A stretch of DNA of 64,000 bases from CAXBNB01 sp965267535 (GTDB lineage: Bacteria > Bacteroidota > Bacteroidia > Cytophagales > Cyclobacteriaceae). How positions within the stretch are numbered: the first letter of the stretch is position 1; every line of letters starts with the position of its first letter. Below the pieces are notes generated by a model. That model was not told the DNA's origin and made no database searches. It saw nothing but the letters and a program-made list of their open reading frames with translations. This document shows positions 42,743 through 51,957 of this stretch, in pieces. The position numbers were made by a program, and so were the translations under genes. The DNA lies in contig OZ254082.1 in the NCBI GenBank assembly GCA_965267535.1, positions 3,534,001 through 3,598,000 on the forward strand. The letters are read 5' to 3'.

Positions 42743-42766
42743 AACTACGTATCCTTTGCTGTTGCT

Positions 42767-42919
42767 ATGAAAGAAAAAAAACAAAAAAAGGCTGTTGAGG
42801 ATGGGGATTTCTACATAGAAAACGGTAACTATGTTTTTACGGCCAAGTACCTCCTCAAAAGGGGATACTGTTGCCAAAACGGGTGCAGGCACTGTCCTTA
42901 TGGCTTCAACAAGAAATAA
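42767..42919 (+). CDS. DUF5522 family small protein
   Basis: This 50-codon frame is basic at the N-terminus (MKEKKQKKAVEDG). It continues FYIENGNYVFTAKYLLKRG and ends with a four-cysteine/histidine knuckle, YCCQNGCRHCPYGF. The spacing C-C-x3-C-x2-C with a His fits the small Bacteroidota family DUF5522, probably a zinc-binding mini-domain. It lies 24 bp after the first ATP-pyrophosphatase gene and 48 bp before the second, so the three form one transcription unit with btuB. Confidence 0.8.
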   Translation: MKEKKQKKAVEDGDFYIENGNYVFTAKYLLKRGYCCQNGCRHCPYGFNKK

Positions 42920-42967
42920 TTATTTGCGTAGACAACTGAGCAACAGCAGTATAAAACTACTGATCGA

Positions 42968-43678
42968 ATGAATAAAAAAAGGATAAGCATAAGCTGGAGT
43001 GGTGGTAAAGATTCTTCTTTTATGCTATGGTCTATTCTCAAAAAAGAAGAGTATGAAATAGTAGAATTGCACACTGTAATCAACACCGAAACTCAACGAG
43101 TTGGCTTGCATGGTGTGAAGAAAAACCTGATAGAAGCCCAGGCAGAAGCTATAGGTATTCCTGTTCATTTTATCGAATTAGACCAAAGCGAAACCAATGA
43201 CAAATACGAAGCGGCAGTAAAAGGGTATTTTGCTACGCTAAAAGACAGAGGAATATCTGGAGTAGCTTTTGGTGACATTTTTCTGGAAGACCTCAAAAAA
43301 TACCGCGAAACGCTGTTGAGCGAATTTGGTCTGGAAGGAATATACCCACTGTGGCAGACAGACACGTCTAAACTGGCTGATGAGTTTATCAAAAGTGGTT
43401 TTAAGTCCATTATATGCTCCTCAGATGCCAATAAATTTCCCTTTGTGATAGCCGGCAGAAATTATACCCCGCAGTTAGTAAGCTACTTTCCCAGCAATGT
43501 AGACCCCTGTGGCGAAAACGGGGAGTTTCACTCCTTTGTGTTCAACGGACCTATTTTTAAATACGCCTTGCAAGTGAAAAAAAATGGTGTTACAGAAAAA
43601 GGGTATGCTTATAAAGACCAAAGTGGAGAGCAACAAACTACCTACTTCAATTTTTGCGATCTGGAAATTATTTCATAG
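42968..43678 (+). CDS. Dph6-like ATP pyrophosphatase (diphthine-ammonia ligase family), copy 2
   Basis: A 236-residue paralogue of the protein encoded just upstream has a PP-loop SWSGGKDSSFMLWSIL (residues 8-23), the segments HGVKKNLIEAQAEAIGIP and GVAFGDIFLEDLKKYRETLL, and the closing PCGENGEFHSFVFNGPIF. The pair differ clearly in sequence, so the duplication is old and the two may have different substrates. Its last 11 bp overlap the end of the convergent meaB gene. The role is unknown; position suggests B12 salvage or corrinoid amidation or remodelling, as inference. Confidence 0.84.
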   Translation: MNKKRISISWSGGKDSSFMLWSILKKEEYEIVELHTVINTETQRVGLHGVKKNLIEAQAEAIGIPVHFIELDQSETNDKYEAAVKGYFATLKDRGISGVAFGDIFLEDLKKYRETLLSEFGLEGIYPLWQTDTSKLADEFIKSGFKSIICSSDANKFPFVIAGRNYTPQLVSYFPSNVDPCGENGEFHSFVFNGPIFKYALQVKKNGVTEKGYAYKDQSGEQQTTYFNFCDLEIIS

Positions 43679-44651
43679 AAGCAAACAAAGTGGAAAGTGC
43701 CACTCTTGGAGCCATTTCTCCCTTTTTTATGCTATTTTCCAGCTTCTCCTTTAGGGCTCGATTACTCTCTTTTTGAAAAAAATACTGCAAAACCTTAGCA
43801 CTTAGTTGTTCACGAAACCAAACCAGATTTTGGTTGCTCCTCAAGCGACTCAAATAGCCGTTGGCTTCAATCAGCTTCATATAGTCTTCCATAATATTAT
43901 GAATGCGATCTATACCCTCCTGCGTTAGAGAAGAAGCCAATACCACTGGTGGTTTCCAGGTTGATTCGCCAGCCGGAAACAATGCTAAAGCGTGCTCATA
44001 ATCCAGTTTGGCTTTTTTAGCCATAGCAACATTGTCTCCATCGCATTTATGCACAATCAAACAATCGGCCATTTCAACGATCCCTTTCTTTATACCCTGA
44101 AGCTCATCGCCTCCTCCCGGCAACAATAGCAGAAGAAAAAAATCTACCATGCCACGCACCAATGTTTCCGACTGCCCTACCCCTACGGTTTCCACGATCA
44201 CAATATCATAGCCGGCAGCTTCACAAAGCAAAATGTTTTCCCGGGTATTGGCTGCCACTCCCCCCAATGTGGCCCGTGTCGGACTTGGCCTTATAAAAGC
44301 CTGAGAATTACGACTAAGACTCTGCATTCGGGTTTTGTCACCCAGAATACTCCCTCCACTCCGTGTACTGGAAGGGTCAATAGCCAACACAGCCACTCTA
44401 TGTCCTTTTTGAATCAAAAAATCGCCTAGAGCTTCGATAAAGGTACTCTTGCCAACTCCCGGCACTCCGGTAATTCCTATACGGATAGCATTTCCCTGAC
44501 ATGCTGTTGTTTCCGACAAAATACGGGCAAATAATTCCTCATCCTCAGGTCTGGTACTTTCTGCCAGTGTTATGGCCTTACTCAACACATACTTGCTACC
44601 CTCTCTGATACCCTGTATATAATAAGATGCGTCTTTTCTATTCGCTTTCAA
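43668..44651 (-). CDS. meaB: MeaB GTPase, chaperone of methylmalonyl-CoA mutase
   Basis: This 327-residue SIMIBI GTPase gates adenosylcobalamin delivery to methylmalonyl-CoA mutase and protects the enzyme. The P-loop is GITGVPGVGKSTFIEAL. VAVLAIDPSSTRSGGSILGDKTRM is the MeaB/ArgK signature, followed by IVETVGVGQSETLVRGMVDFFLLLLLPGGGDELQGIKKG and the guanine motif IVHKCDG. The C-terminus forms the dimerisation arm. The mutase genes are not in the window. The gene converges on, and overlaps by 11 bp, the second ATP-pyrophosphatase gene, keeping the B12 theme. Confidence 0.93.
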   Translation of the reverse strand: MKANRKDASYYIQGIREGSKYVLSKAITLAESTRPEDEELFARILSETTACQGNAIRIGITGVPGVGKSTFIEALGDFLIQKGHRVAVLAIDPSSTRSGGSILGDKTRMQSLSRNSQAFIRPSPTRATLGGVAANTRENILLCEAAGYDIVIVETVGVGQSETLVRGMVDFFLLLLLPGGGDELQGIKKGIVEMADCLIVHKCDGDNVAMAKKAKLDYEHALALFPAGESTWKPPVVLASSLTQEGIDRIHNIMEDYMKLIEANGYLSRLRSNQNLVWFREQLSAKVLQYFFQKESNRALKEKLENSIKKGEMAPRVALSTLFASMK

Positions 44652-44935
44652 TATTTCTCATGTAAAAACTCAAACAACAATCTTCTCATAGTGCCAGTGT
44701 GTATAGCTTTACATGCACTACTACTCATTTCTATTAGATCTAAAGGTTAAATCTTGTCACACTTACCGTGTGGAAATATAATCTTTTCTGTAAAAATGAT
44801 TAGTTTGTAGAGGAATACCTTTAGTTCATCGAGTAAAAATTGTTTTATTTCAACAATAAATTACATTTTACTAATTTTGCCCAATGACTAAAGATTGTAA
44901 AACCGATAATTCAAATACAATCTAACCAACCAATT

Positions 44936-46177
44936 ATGTTTAAAAAATTCTGGCTTGATACCATCTTAGGAACTCTCTTCATCTTGTTGATGATGCTCCT
45001 GCTTTCCAAGCTCACCTATTTTAAAATATTTGACATTCTTGATCCTATAGGTGATGCATTTGCTGACATGGAAACAACAGACATTGTGTTTTCACAAATC
45101 CGGGAAGCACCTACAGCAGAAGAAGAAATAGTTTTAGTAAACATTGGTATTGAAAATCGCGCGGGCATAGCTTACATGCTCAACACCATCAATCAATATG
45201 ACCCGAAAGTCGTAGGGGTGGATACTTTTTTTAAAACACCAAAAGATTCGATCGGTGATATGCTGCTCGAAGAGGCTTTTGCCAACACCAAAAACCTGAT
45301 ATTGGTAAGCAAGCTTGAGCAAACTGATGAAGACGATGCTTTCGATTCGCTTGGACTATCGCTACCGCGTTTTACCAGACATGCCAAAACTGCATTTGCC
45401 AATTTTATAACAGGAGCATCGACTCAGGAGGACCTGAAAAACTGCCGAACATTTGCTCCCCGTGAAATGGTAGACGGAAAAATAGAATATGCTCTATCGG
45501 TGCGACTAGCCATGGAGTTTGCACCGGAAAAAGCAAAGCGCTTTTTAGAAAGGGGCAACAATGTAGAAATTATTAACTATAAAGGTAATGTATTCGACTA
45601 TGGAGCTACAAAATTTGGAACCACTTACTTTGCCTTAGACGTAGAAGATGTCTACAATGAAAATTTTGTACCCGAACTGATAAAAGACAAAATTGTCATA
45701 TTCTGCTATCTGGGCAATTACCTGGGAGATCAGCAGGCATTGGAAGATAAGTATTTCACGCCTCTGAATGCTAAATATGCGGGCAAGGCTCACGCAGATA
45801 TGTTTGGGGGTGTGGTACACGCCAATGCTTTATCTATGATCCTGAACGAAAACTATATAGACAGTATGGGCGAAGGATGGTCTTACTTTTGGGCATTCTT
45901 TTTGCTCTACGTGAACGTGGTGCTGTTTTGCATGATCTACAAAGTAATGCCCAAATGGTATGACGGGCTAACCAAACTTATTCAGCTCATAGAAGCCCTG
46001 GGTTTGTTTTCTATGGTGGTGATAGTATTTAACTACTACGATTACAAACTCGAATTCAACCTGGCTATAGTGGCCATCCTACTCAGCGGTGACCTTTTAG
46101 AAATATACTTTGGTGTAGTTAAGAACCTATTCACAAAAGAAGGAAGAAGGGATCTCACCAAACTAAAAAGATTGTAA
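44936..46177 (+). CDS. CHASE2 domain membrane protein
   Basis: This 413-residue protein has one N-terminal transmembrane helix (LDTILGTLFILLMMLLLSKLTYF). A periplasmic CHASE2 sensory domain spans residues about 45-300 (VLVNIGIENRAGIAYMLNTINQYDPKVVGVDTFF ... VHANALSMILNENYID). Three C-terminal helices follow, then a short basic tail. Unlike most CHASE2 proteins no kinase, cyclase or serine/threonine kinase domain is attached. A perfect TAATTTTG promoter element lies at 44872. It is followed 31 bp later by a FecR-like gene, with which it probably forms a two-gene system. Confidence 0.83.
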   Translation: MFKKFWLDTILGTLFILLMMLLLSKLTYFKIFDILDPIGDAFADMETTDIVFSQIREAPTAEEEIVLVNIGIENRAGIAYMLNTINQYDPKVVGVDTFFKTPKDSIGDMLLEEAFANTKNLILVSKLEQTDEDDAFDSLGLSLPRFTRHAKTAFANFITGASTQEDLKNCRTFAPREMVDGKIEYALSVRLAMEFAPEKAKRFLERGNNVEIINYKGNVFDYGATKFGTTYFALDVEDVYNENFVPELIKDKIVIFCYLGNYLGDQQALEDKYFTPLNAKYAGKAHADMFGGVVHANALSMILNENYIDSMGEGWSYFWAFFLLYVNVVLFCMIYKVMPKWYDGLTKLIQLIEALGLFSMVVIVFNYYDYKLEFNLAIVAILLSGDLLEIYFGVVKNLFTKEGRRDLTKLKRL

Positions 46178-46208
46178 ATTTGTACTCATATATATAATTA
46201 ATAGTGTC

Positions 46209-47126
46209 ATGAAAACTTTATTATCTACAGCAACTCTACTATTGTTTCTGACTTGCACAGCTCTTGGTCAGGGATATATCTTTAGGGTTTTGGCCAACAA
46301 AGGTGCTAATCAAGTAAAAAGAGCTAAAGATGGACAAACCCAGCCCCTGAAAACAGGCGCAACCCTAAACGCAGGAGACGAGATAATAGCAACCAACGGA
46401 GCTTATATCGGACTCATGCACAAAACCGGGAAAACAATAGAAGTCCGAACTGCTGGTACTACCAAAATTACTGATCTGGAAAAGAAACTGGCCTCTGCCA
46501 AAACTGGAGTAGCCAACAGGTATGCGCAGTTTGTGATGAATAAAATGAACGAAGAGGATGATGATATAAACAAAAACTACCGTCGCAACATGAAAGCAAC
46601 CGGGGCAGTAGAGAGAGCTACCAACAATGCTTCTATCAAAGTAATGTTGCCCAGCTCTATAGATATACTCAACCCCAATGCCATTGTAAGATGGGCTGGT
46701 GCTGAAGACGGTGCTACCTATCTGGTAACGCTCAAAAACATTTTTGATGACGAGATATACAAAGCCGAAACCCAGAAAACAAAAATCAACATTGACTTTA
46801 CAGATGCTAAACTGGCCAATGAAAGACTGGTTATCTTAAACGTAAAGGTTAAAGGGAATGAAGATTTAAAATCTTCGGATTATGGTATCAAGAGAATGTC
46901 TGAGGATGATGCAAAAGCCATCAATGAAAATCTGGAAATACTTAAAGCTGAAGTAGCAGATGACTCTCCTCTCAACAAATTGATCTATGCATCTTTTTAC
47001 GAGGAAAACAACCTCTTGCTCGATGCTATCACTAAGTATGAAGAAGCTATAGAGCTGTCTCCAGACGTGGAAGACTTCAAAACTCTATACGATGATTTTC
47101 TGCTGAAAAATGGTTTGAGCAACTAA
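46209..47126 (+). CDS. Exported FecR-like domain protein with helical C-terminus
   Basis: This 305-residue secreted protein has a signal peptide (LLSTATLLLFLTCTALGQ). Its N-terminal half resembles the FecR fold: YIFRVLANKGANQVKRAKDGQTQPLKTGATLNAGDEIIATNGAYIGLMHKTGKTIEVRTAGTTKI is built of short strands with the usual G-x-x-L-xxGD-I turn. A middle beta domain follows (NPNAIVRWAGAEDGATYLVTLKNI) and a helical, TPR-like end (LLLDAITKYEEAIELSPDVEDFKTLY). It is paired with the CHASE2 gene. FecR domains otherwise signal from the periplasm to anti-sigma factors; here no membrane segment is present. Confidence 0.72.
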   Translation: MKTLLSTATLLLFLTCTALGQGYIFRVLANKGANQVKRAKDGQTQPLKTGATLNAGDEIIATNGAYIGLMHKTGKTIEVRTAGTTKITDLEKKLASAKTGVANRYAQFVMNKMNEEDDDINKNYRRNMKATGAVERATNNASIKVMLPSSIDILNPNAIVRWAGAEDGATYLVTLKNIFDDEIYKAETQKTKINIDFTDAKLANERLVILNVKVKGNEDLKSSDYGIKRMSEDDAKAINENLEILKAEVADDSPLNKLIYASFYEENNLLLDAITKYEEAIELSPDVEDFKTLYDDFLLKNGLSN

Positions 47127-47145
47127 TAACAAGAAATACATAAAA

Positions 47146-47177
47146 CAAAAAAGGAAGCCAAGGCTTCCTTTTTTTTG
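47146..47177. terminator. Bidirectional terminator between FecR-like gene and response regulator
   Basis: AAGGAAGCC and GGCTTCCTT form a 9-bp palindrome, with A-runs to the left and eight T to the right. It can end both the plus-strand FecR-like transcript and the minus-strand response regulator transcript. Confidence 0.85.
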
Positions 47178-47180
47178 TGC

Positions 47181-47525
47181 TCATTTTTCGATCATTTGCT
47201 GCAACTCCTCTCCATCCCAGGGCTTGCCCATACACCCGTCGAAGCTGTATGCCTTCATAGCATTACGAATAATCTGATCATTGATATACTCTGATATTAC
47301 GATGGTCCTGATCTCCGGAAACTCTTCTTTTGCTTTCACCAAAAACTCTATTCCGGTCATTTCGGGCATACGATGATCGGCTATTACTACATCTATATCG
47401 TTATCTGCCAGTATGGCCCACCCCTCGGTGGTGCTTTGCGTCACAAAAACGTTGTAGCGCTTGCGGAACGCTATTCTAAACACATTAAGATTTTCTTTTT
47501 GATCATCTATATAAAGTACATTCAT
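47181..47525 (-). CDS. Stand-alone response regulator receiver protein
   Basis: This 114-residue CheY-like protein has no output domain. The acidic pair is in LYIDDQKE (D7, D8), the phospho-acceptor is D50 in DVVIADHRMPEMTG, the switch Ser/Thr is in RTIVISEY, and the Lys is in CMGKPWDGEEL. The C-terminal MGKPW replaces the more common KP-F pattern but keeps lysine and proline. It has no partner kinase next to it; the two orphan kinases in the window are possible partners but nothing in the sequence proves it. Confidence 0.9.
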   Translation of the reverse strand: MNVLYIDDQKENLNVFRIAFRKRYNVFVTQSTTEGWAILADNDIDVVIADHRMPEMTGIEFLVKAKEEFPEIRTIVISEYINDQIIRNAMKAYSFDGCMGKPWDGEELQQMIEK

Positions 47526-47586
47526 GTATTTGTTAATTAAGTTGGTACTATCTAAGACGCGTTGGATTTTGACGAGTCAATAACAA

Positions 47587-48702
47587 TCAAAAGGCCTCTC
47601 TTACAGACAGGTAGAAGGCCGACTGCCCATTGTCTGTAAAACCTATATCCAAACGAATATTCATTTTTTCATCCTTCAGGGCCTGAAACCTCCCTCCGGC
47701 TCCAAATATGAATCTGTTTTCCGACAGCTTAAAATCCCCCGGTGTAGGGGCTACTCCGCCTGTACCGGCAAAAAGCACTCCCCCAAACCGCCAAAAAAGC
47801 TCTTGACGCACTTCGGCCTGCACAAAATACGACTGACGGTCGATATACAGATTTTTATGGCTCAGTCCTCTCATTCTGTCATCTCCGCCCAGCTTGGGTA
47901 GCTTGTAGTATGGTATGTCCGTGCCTGAGGTGAAATTAGCCCTAAATTGCACAGCCAGTATATTCTTTTCGCTCAAGAGTTTCATGTACTTGCGGTAGTC
48001 TACCAGATAGGAGGTGTAGTTATACTCACTGCCCAGCGCTTTATGAAACACCGTAATACCCGCATTTAGAAATGCTCCCTGAGTGGGATAAAGCGTACTG
48101 TTTCGCGAATCGAACTGCATACCCGGTCCCACGCCTAAATTGCGACCTCCCTCCACTCCATTGGGATTGTCTGCAGCCAGCATCCCCTCTGTCAGCACAT
48201 CTCTGATAGTATTGTATTGCAGGTCATAAAAGAAGCCTACAAAGGTATTGGCATTTACAGGCTTCATCGCTCGCCCAGACACCCTGAAAAAACGATCTGT
48301 ATACAACTCCCGCTTATCCGGGTCTGTATCATTGCCTATGCCGTAGTAGAAATCCGGAAAATTAAAATACCGGATAATCGTATTGATATTCAACCCACTC
48401 TTGAGGTACACATCCACATCCAATGCAGAGAGTATCTGCTTTTTTTGAGTATAGAGAAAGTAAGGTGAAATAGAGGTAGGCCGATAAAAAGCATTGTCGC
48501 TTTCTGTTTTGTCCTTCATTACCATAAAAGCAATGATACCATACATAAACCCCGTTTCGGGAGAAGAACCCAAAGCAGGATATACCGCAAAACTTTTCTC
48601 TACTGTCTGTGTACTATCTGCCTGGCCAAACGCCCTAAACCCAAGGGTAAAAAAAACAAAAATCAGGAATAGAGGTACAAGGGTACATTTCTTTTTAAGC
48701 AT
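47587..48702 (-). CDS. Omp85/BamA-type outer-membrane beta-barrel protein without POTRA
   Basis: This 371-residue protein has a signal peptide (LVPLFLIFVFFTLGFRAFGQ). A 16-strand-type barrel related to the surface-antigen (D15) domain follows: FAVYPALGSSPETGFMYGI, GPGMQFDSRNSTLYPTQGAFLNAGI, LPKLGGDDRMRGLSHKNLYIDRQSYFVQAEVRQELFW and a C-terminal strand ending in Phe (YLSVREAF). The GGxxxxRGxxxxxxR motif in the L6 region (GGDDRMRGLSHKNLY) is typical of Omp85 barrels. No POTRA repeats precede it, so it is not the essential BamA itself. Substrate or function is unknown. Confidence 0.83.
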   Translation of the reverse strand: MLKKKCTLVPLFLIFVFFTLGFRAFGQADSTQTVEKSFAVYPALGSSPETGFMYGIIAFMVMKDKTESDNAFYRPTSISPYFLYTQKKQILSALDVDVYLKSGLNINTIIRYFNFPDFYYGIGNDTDPDKRELYTDRFFRVSGRAMKPVNANTFVGFFYDLQYNTIRDVLTEGMLAADNPNGVEGGRNLGVGPGMQFDSRNSTLYPTQGAFLNAGITVFHKALGSEYNYTSYLVDYRKYMKLLSEKNILAVQFRANFTSGTDIPYYKLPKLGGDDRMRGLSHKNLYIDRQSYFVQAEVRQELFWRFGGVLFAGTGGVAPTPGDFKLSENRFIFGAGGRFQALKDEKMNIRLDIGFTDNGQSAFYLSVREAF

Positions 48703-48742
48703 AGGTTTAGGAGGTTGGTTGGCAAAAGGGTCAGCTCACTTT

Positions 48743-50491
48743 CTATTGATCTAGTTTTATTCCCAGCTCTTTGAGCTGAGCATCTGCCACAGTAGAAGGC
48801 GAATCGATCATCACATCTCTGGCAGAGGTATTTTTAGGGAATGCAATATAATCACGAATCGATTGCGAACCACCAAAAAGCGCACACAAGCGATCGAAAC
48901 CTAATGCTATACCACCATGAGGTGGAGCTCCATATTCAAATGCATTCATCAAAAATCCAAACTGTGCTCGGGCTTCTTCTGGAGTAAAACCCAGGTGATC
49001 GAACATAGTAGCTTGCATGTCTTTGTCGTGAATACGGATAGACCCTCCTCCTATTTCAACACCGTTGATCACCAGATCATACGCATTGGCTTTTACTGCT
49101 CTCGGGTCTTTTTCAAGCAAGGGCAGGTCTTCTACATTAGGAGAGGTAAAAGGGTGGTGCATTGCATGGTAACGCTGGGTTTCCTCGTCCCATTCCAGCA
49201 GAGGAAAATCCAATACCCAAAGGGGCTTGTATTCTGCATCGTTTCTCAAACCCAACTGATCGCCCATTTCCAAACGCAATTCATTCATGGCTTTGCGGGT
49301 ATGCGCTGTGTCGCCAGACAATACCAGCAACAAATCACCGGCTTCTGCCTGTGCTGCTTCTGCCCATTGTTTCAGATCTTCCTGAGAATAAAACTTATCC
49401 ACCGAAGACTTAAAGCTGCCATCTTCATTGCACTTTACATATACCAGTCCTTTGGCTCCAATCTGAGGCTTTTTCACAAAATTAGTCAGCGCATCCAGTT
49501 GCTTTCGGGTATAATTGGCACACCCTTTGGCACAAATGGCCACTACCAACTCAGCCTGATCGAACACATTGAATCCCTTGTTTTGAGCCAGCTCGTTGAG
49601 TTCTACGAAAGGCATATCAAACCGGAGGTCTGGTTTGTCTGATCCGTACAATCTCATCGCGTCATCATAAGACATGCGCATAAACTCGCCCACTTCTATT
49701 CCTTTCACTTCTCTAAACAAGTGCTTCACCATACCTTCAAATGTAGACAGTATATCTTCGCGAGTCACAAACGACATCTCACAATCGATTTGTGTAAACT
49801 CCGGCTGCCTGTCGGCACGCAAGTCTTCGTCTCTAAAGCACTTTACAATCTGAAAATACTTATCAAAACCCGATACCATCAGCAATTGCTTAAAGGTCTG
49901 GGGCGACTGAGGCAAAGCATAAAACTCTCCCGGGTTAACTCTTGAAGGCACCACAAAGTCGCGTGCACCCTCAGGAGTAGACTTGATCAACACGGGTGTT
50001 TCTACTTCCATAAAATCTTCCGAAGAAAGATAAGCACGGGTGGCTTGCAGCATCTTATGACGCAACTGCAGTTTTCGCGCTACTTCACCCCTTCTCAGGT
50101 CGAGATATCGGTACTTCATGCGCACTTCCTCCCCTCCATCAGTTTCGTCTTCTATAGTAAAGGGCGGCACTTTCGAGGCATTCAATACCTCCAGTTTATC
50201 CACTTTTATTTCAATATCTCCGGTAGGAATCTTATCGTTTTTTGAATACCGCTCTGTCACTACACCAGTAGCTTTCACCACATACTCTCTCCCCACAGAT
50301 GTAGCCGCATCGATCAGTTCTTTGGGCGTCACTCCTTCTTCAAATATCAGCTGGGTCACGCCGTATCGGTCTCTGAGGTCTATCCATACTACCCCTCCTT
50401 TGTCTCTCATTTTTTGCACCCATCCGCACAGGGTAACTGTTTTGCCCGCATCCTCTATTCTCAGTTCGCCACAAGTGTTCGTTCTTAGCAT
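48743..50491 (-). CDS. aspS: Aspartyl-tRNA synthetase
   Basis: This 582-residue class IIb synthetase attaches aspartate to tRNA-Asp. The N-terminal OB-fold anticodon-binding domain spans residues 1-105 (LCGWVQKMRDKGGVVWIDLRDRYG). Motif 1 lies near residue 150 and motif 2 is FRDEDLRADRQPEFTQIDCEMSF. A bacterial GAD insertion covers about 285-400, and motif 3 is GGIALGFDRLCALFGG near the end. The flipping-loop and QSPQTFKQLL segments are intact. It is followed by the Omp85-type gene 40 bp later on the same strand. A tRNA-Asp gene is also in this window at 7822. Confidence 0.97.
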   Translation of the reverse strand: MLRTNTCGELRIEDAGKTVTLCGWVQKMRDKGGVVWIDLRDRYGVTQLIFEEGVTPKELIDAATSVGREYVVKATGVVTERYSKNDKIPTGDIEIKVDKLEVLNASKVPPFTIEDETDGGEEVRMKYRYLDLRRGEVARKLQLRHKMLQATRAYLSSEDFMEVETPVLIKSTPEGARDFVVPSRVNPGEFYALPQSPQTFKQLLMVSGFDKYFQIVKCFRDEDLRADRQPEFTQIDCEMSFVTREDILSTFEGMVKHLFREVKGIEVGEFMRMSYDDAMRLYGSDKPDLRFDMPFVELNELAQNKGFNVFDQAELVVAICAKGCANYTRKQLDALTNFVKKPQIGAKGLVYVKCNEDGSFKSSVDKFYSQEDLKQWAEAAQAEAGDLLLVLSGDTAHTRKAMNELRLEMGDQLGLRNDAEYKPLWVLDFPLLEWDEETQRYHAMHHPFTSPNVEDLPLLEKDPRAVKANAYDLVINGVEIGGGSIRIHDKDMQATMFDHLGFTPEEARAQFGFLMNAFEYGAPPHGGIALGFDRLCALFGGSQSIRDYIAFPKNTSARDVMIDSPSTVADAQLKELGIKLDQ

Positions 50492-50673
50492 TGTATTCTT
50501 ATTTCTTTTTTGTCAAAATCTAAAATTACTCAAGGTTGAGTTACACCTTATCATTTCTGAATCAAGGCCATAGCCCTCGTTTTCAGAGAACCGCAAATTT
50601 AATAATTGTGGCCGTTTGGGCGTTATCCGGTTCTACTTTAATTTTGATTTCAAACCTTGTGAAACCCGAACTT

Positions 50674-51234
50674 ATGATACTTCATTTGCTTTTCTCTTTT
50701 TCGCTACTATTCACCCCTTTACAATCGGCAAAGTTGGTAAAAACCAAAGTAAACGACTCAATCGTTTTACTCATGCCGGAAGACTTCCGCCCCATGACAA
50801 ACGACGAAATAGCCGACAGGTATTTCACAACCAAAAGACCCATGGCGCTATTTACCGGCCCCAACTCTCTGGTAGACCTGGGAGTAAACCAATCGGTAAC
50901 TCAATGGCAGGAAAAAGACCTGGAAATCATGAAAAGTTTCCAGAAGTCTAACATCTACAACCTATATGACAATATAGAAATGATAAGCGAAGGTATACGC
51001 GAGATCAACGGTCGCAACTACGCTTACTTTGAATTTGTATCGTCGGTAAAAGAAGAAGAAAACGTATTTGTAAAAAAAGGAGCGATCAACAAATACACTT
51101 ATATACAGTATACCATAGTCAATGGACACTCGCTGGTGTTTAATTTCACCTGCCCGGCCACCATCAAAGCAAAGTGGCAACCTACAGTAAATGAAATCAT
51201 GAACAGCATCGCTGTAAAGAAAAACCTACAATGA
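50674..51234 (+). CDS. Small exported protein of unknown function upstream of tadA
   Basis: From ATG 50674 the protein has 186 residues with a short signal peptide (LHLLFSFSLLFTPLQS); the open frame to 50536 includes the aspS promoter region and is unlikely to be coding. The mature part looks like one alpha/beta domain (SIVLLMPEDFRPMTNDEIADRY ... VSEGIREINGRNYAYFEFVSSV ... YIQYTIVNGHSLVFNFTCPATIKAKWQPTVNEIMNSI). That arrangement resembles PsbP/DUF1795-like lipid- or protein-binding folds. Its stop overlaps tadA by 4 bp, so they are co-translated; a functional link is not evident. Confidence 0.65.
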   Translation: MILHLLFSFSLLFTPLQSAKLVKTKVNDSIVLLMPEDFRPMTNDEIADRYFTTKRPMALFTGPNSLVDLGVNQSVTQWQEKDLEIMKSFQKSNIYNLYDNIEMISEGIREINGRNYAYFEFVSSVKEEENVFVKKGAINKYTYIQYTIVNGHSLVFNFTCPATIKAKWQPTVNEIMNSIAVKKNLQ

Positions 51235-51680
51235 TACCGGGACTGCACAGCGATGAAGCCTACATGAAAGAGGCACTGAAGCAGGCGCAGTATGCGCTGG
51301 ACGAAGGCGAAGTGCCCATAGGGGCAGTAGTGGTATGCGACAACAAAATAATAGCACGCGCATATAATCAGGTAGAAAAGCTCAACGACGTGACCGCTCA
51401 TGCAGAAATGCTGGCCATAACTGCCGCAGAAAACTACCTGGGCACTAAATACCTGACTCAGTGCCGACTGTATGTAACACTCGAACCCTGCACCATGTGT
51501 GCGGGAGCACTATACTGGACTCAACTAGAGGGCATAATCTATGGCGCTACCGACGACAAAAGAGGCTACTGTGCCAAAGCTCCGGAGGCCATACACCCCA
51601 AAACGAAAGTAAAAAAAGGTGTGCTGGCCGATGAATGTGCTTCGCTTGTAAAAGTTTTTTTTCAAAAGCTAAGAAAGTAG
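51231..51680 (+). CDS. tadA: tRNA-specific adenosine deaminase
   Basis: This 149-residue zinc deaminase converts A34 to inosine in tRNA-Arg(ACG). The His and catalytic Glu are in VTAHAEMLAI, and the two Zn-binding cysteines in LEPCTMCAGALYW. It starts MIPGLHSDEAYMKEALKQAQYALDEGEVPIGAVVV. The start codon overlaps the previous stop (translational coupling). Confidence 0.93.
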   Translation: MIPGLHSDEAYMKEALKQAQYALDEGEVPIGAVVVCDNKIIARAYNQVEKLNDVTAHAEMLAITAAENYLGTKYLTQCRLYVTLEPCTMCAGALYWTQLEGIIYGATDDKRGYCAKAPEAIHPKTKVKKGVLADECASLVKVFFQKLRK

Positions 51681-51957
51681 TGCTGGTGTTGTAGTATTAA
51701 ACAGAATCTGGACTACCACCTGTGCTATGTAACGGGAGTAGAGGAAGTGAATGGAATGAAAAAACGGTTAGGTCTAAGTCAAAACCGTGAACCGACATGC
51801 TTTTAGAATGAGGCAATAGGCTTTTACAATTATTCAAGTCCGTCGCTTATAAATTTTCTCAATATTTGCATAGATTTGATTCATAAAAACAGCCCGGAGC
51901 GGCAGTTTTAGATTTATAGTTTTACGTTAGATTTTTTACAATAAACAAATAAAAATT

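Noticed and set aside
48917..49642. 241-codon open frame on the plus strand
   Set aside because: It lies entirely antisense to aspS, whose motifs are complete; the composition is that of a shadow frame.
51681..51957. Possible small gene or riboswitch before sodA
   Set aside because: Only promoter-like elements (AATATTTG and TAGATTTG) are visible; no frame or conserved fold is apparent.
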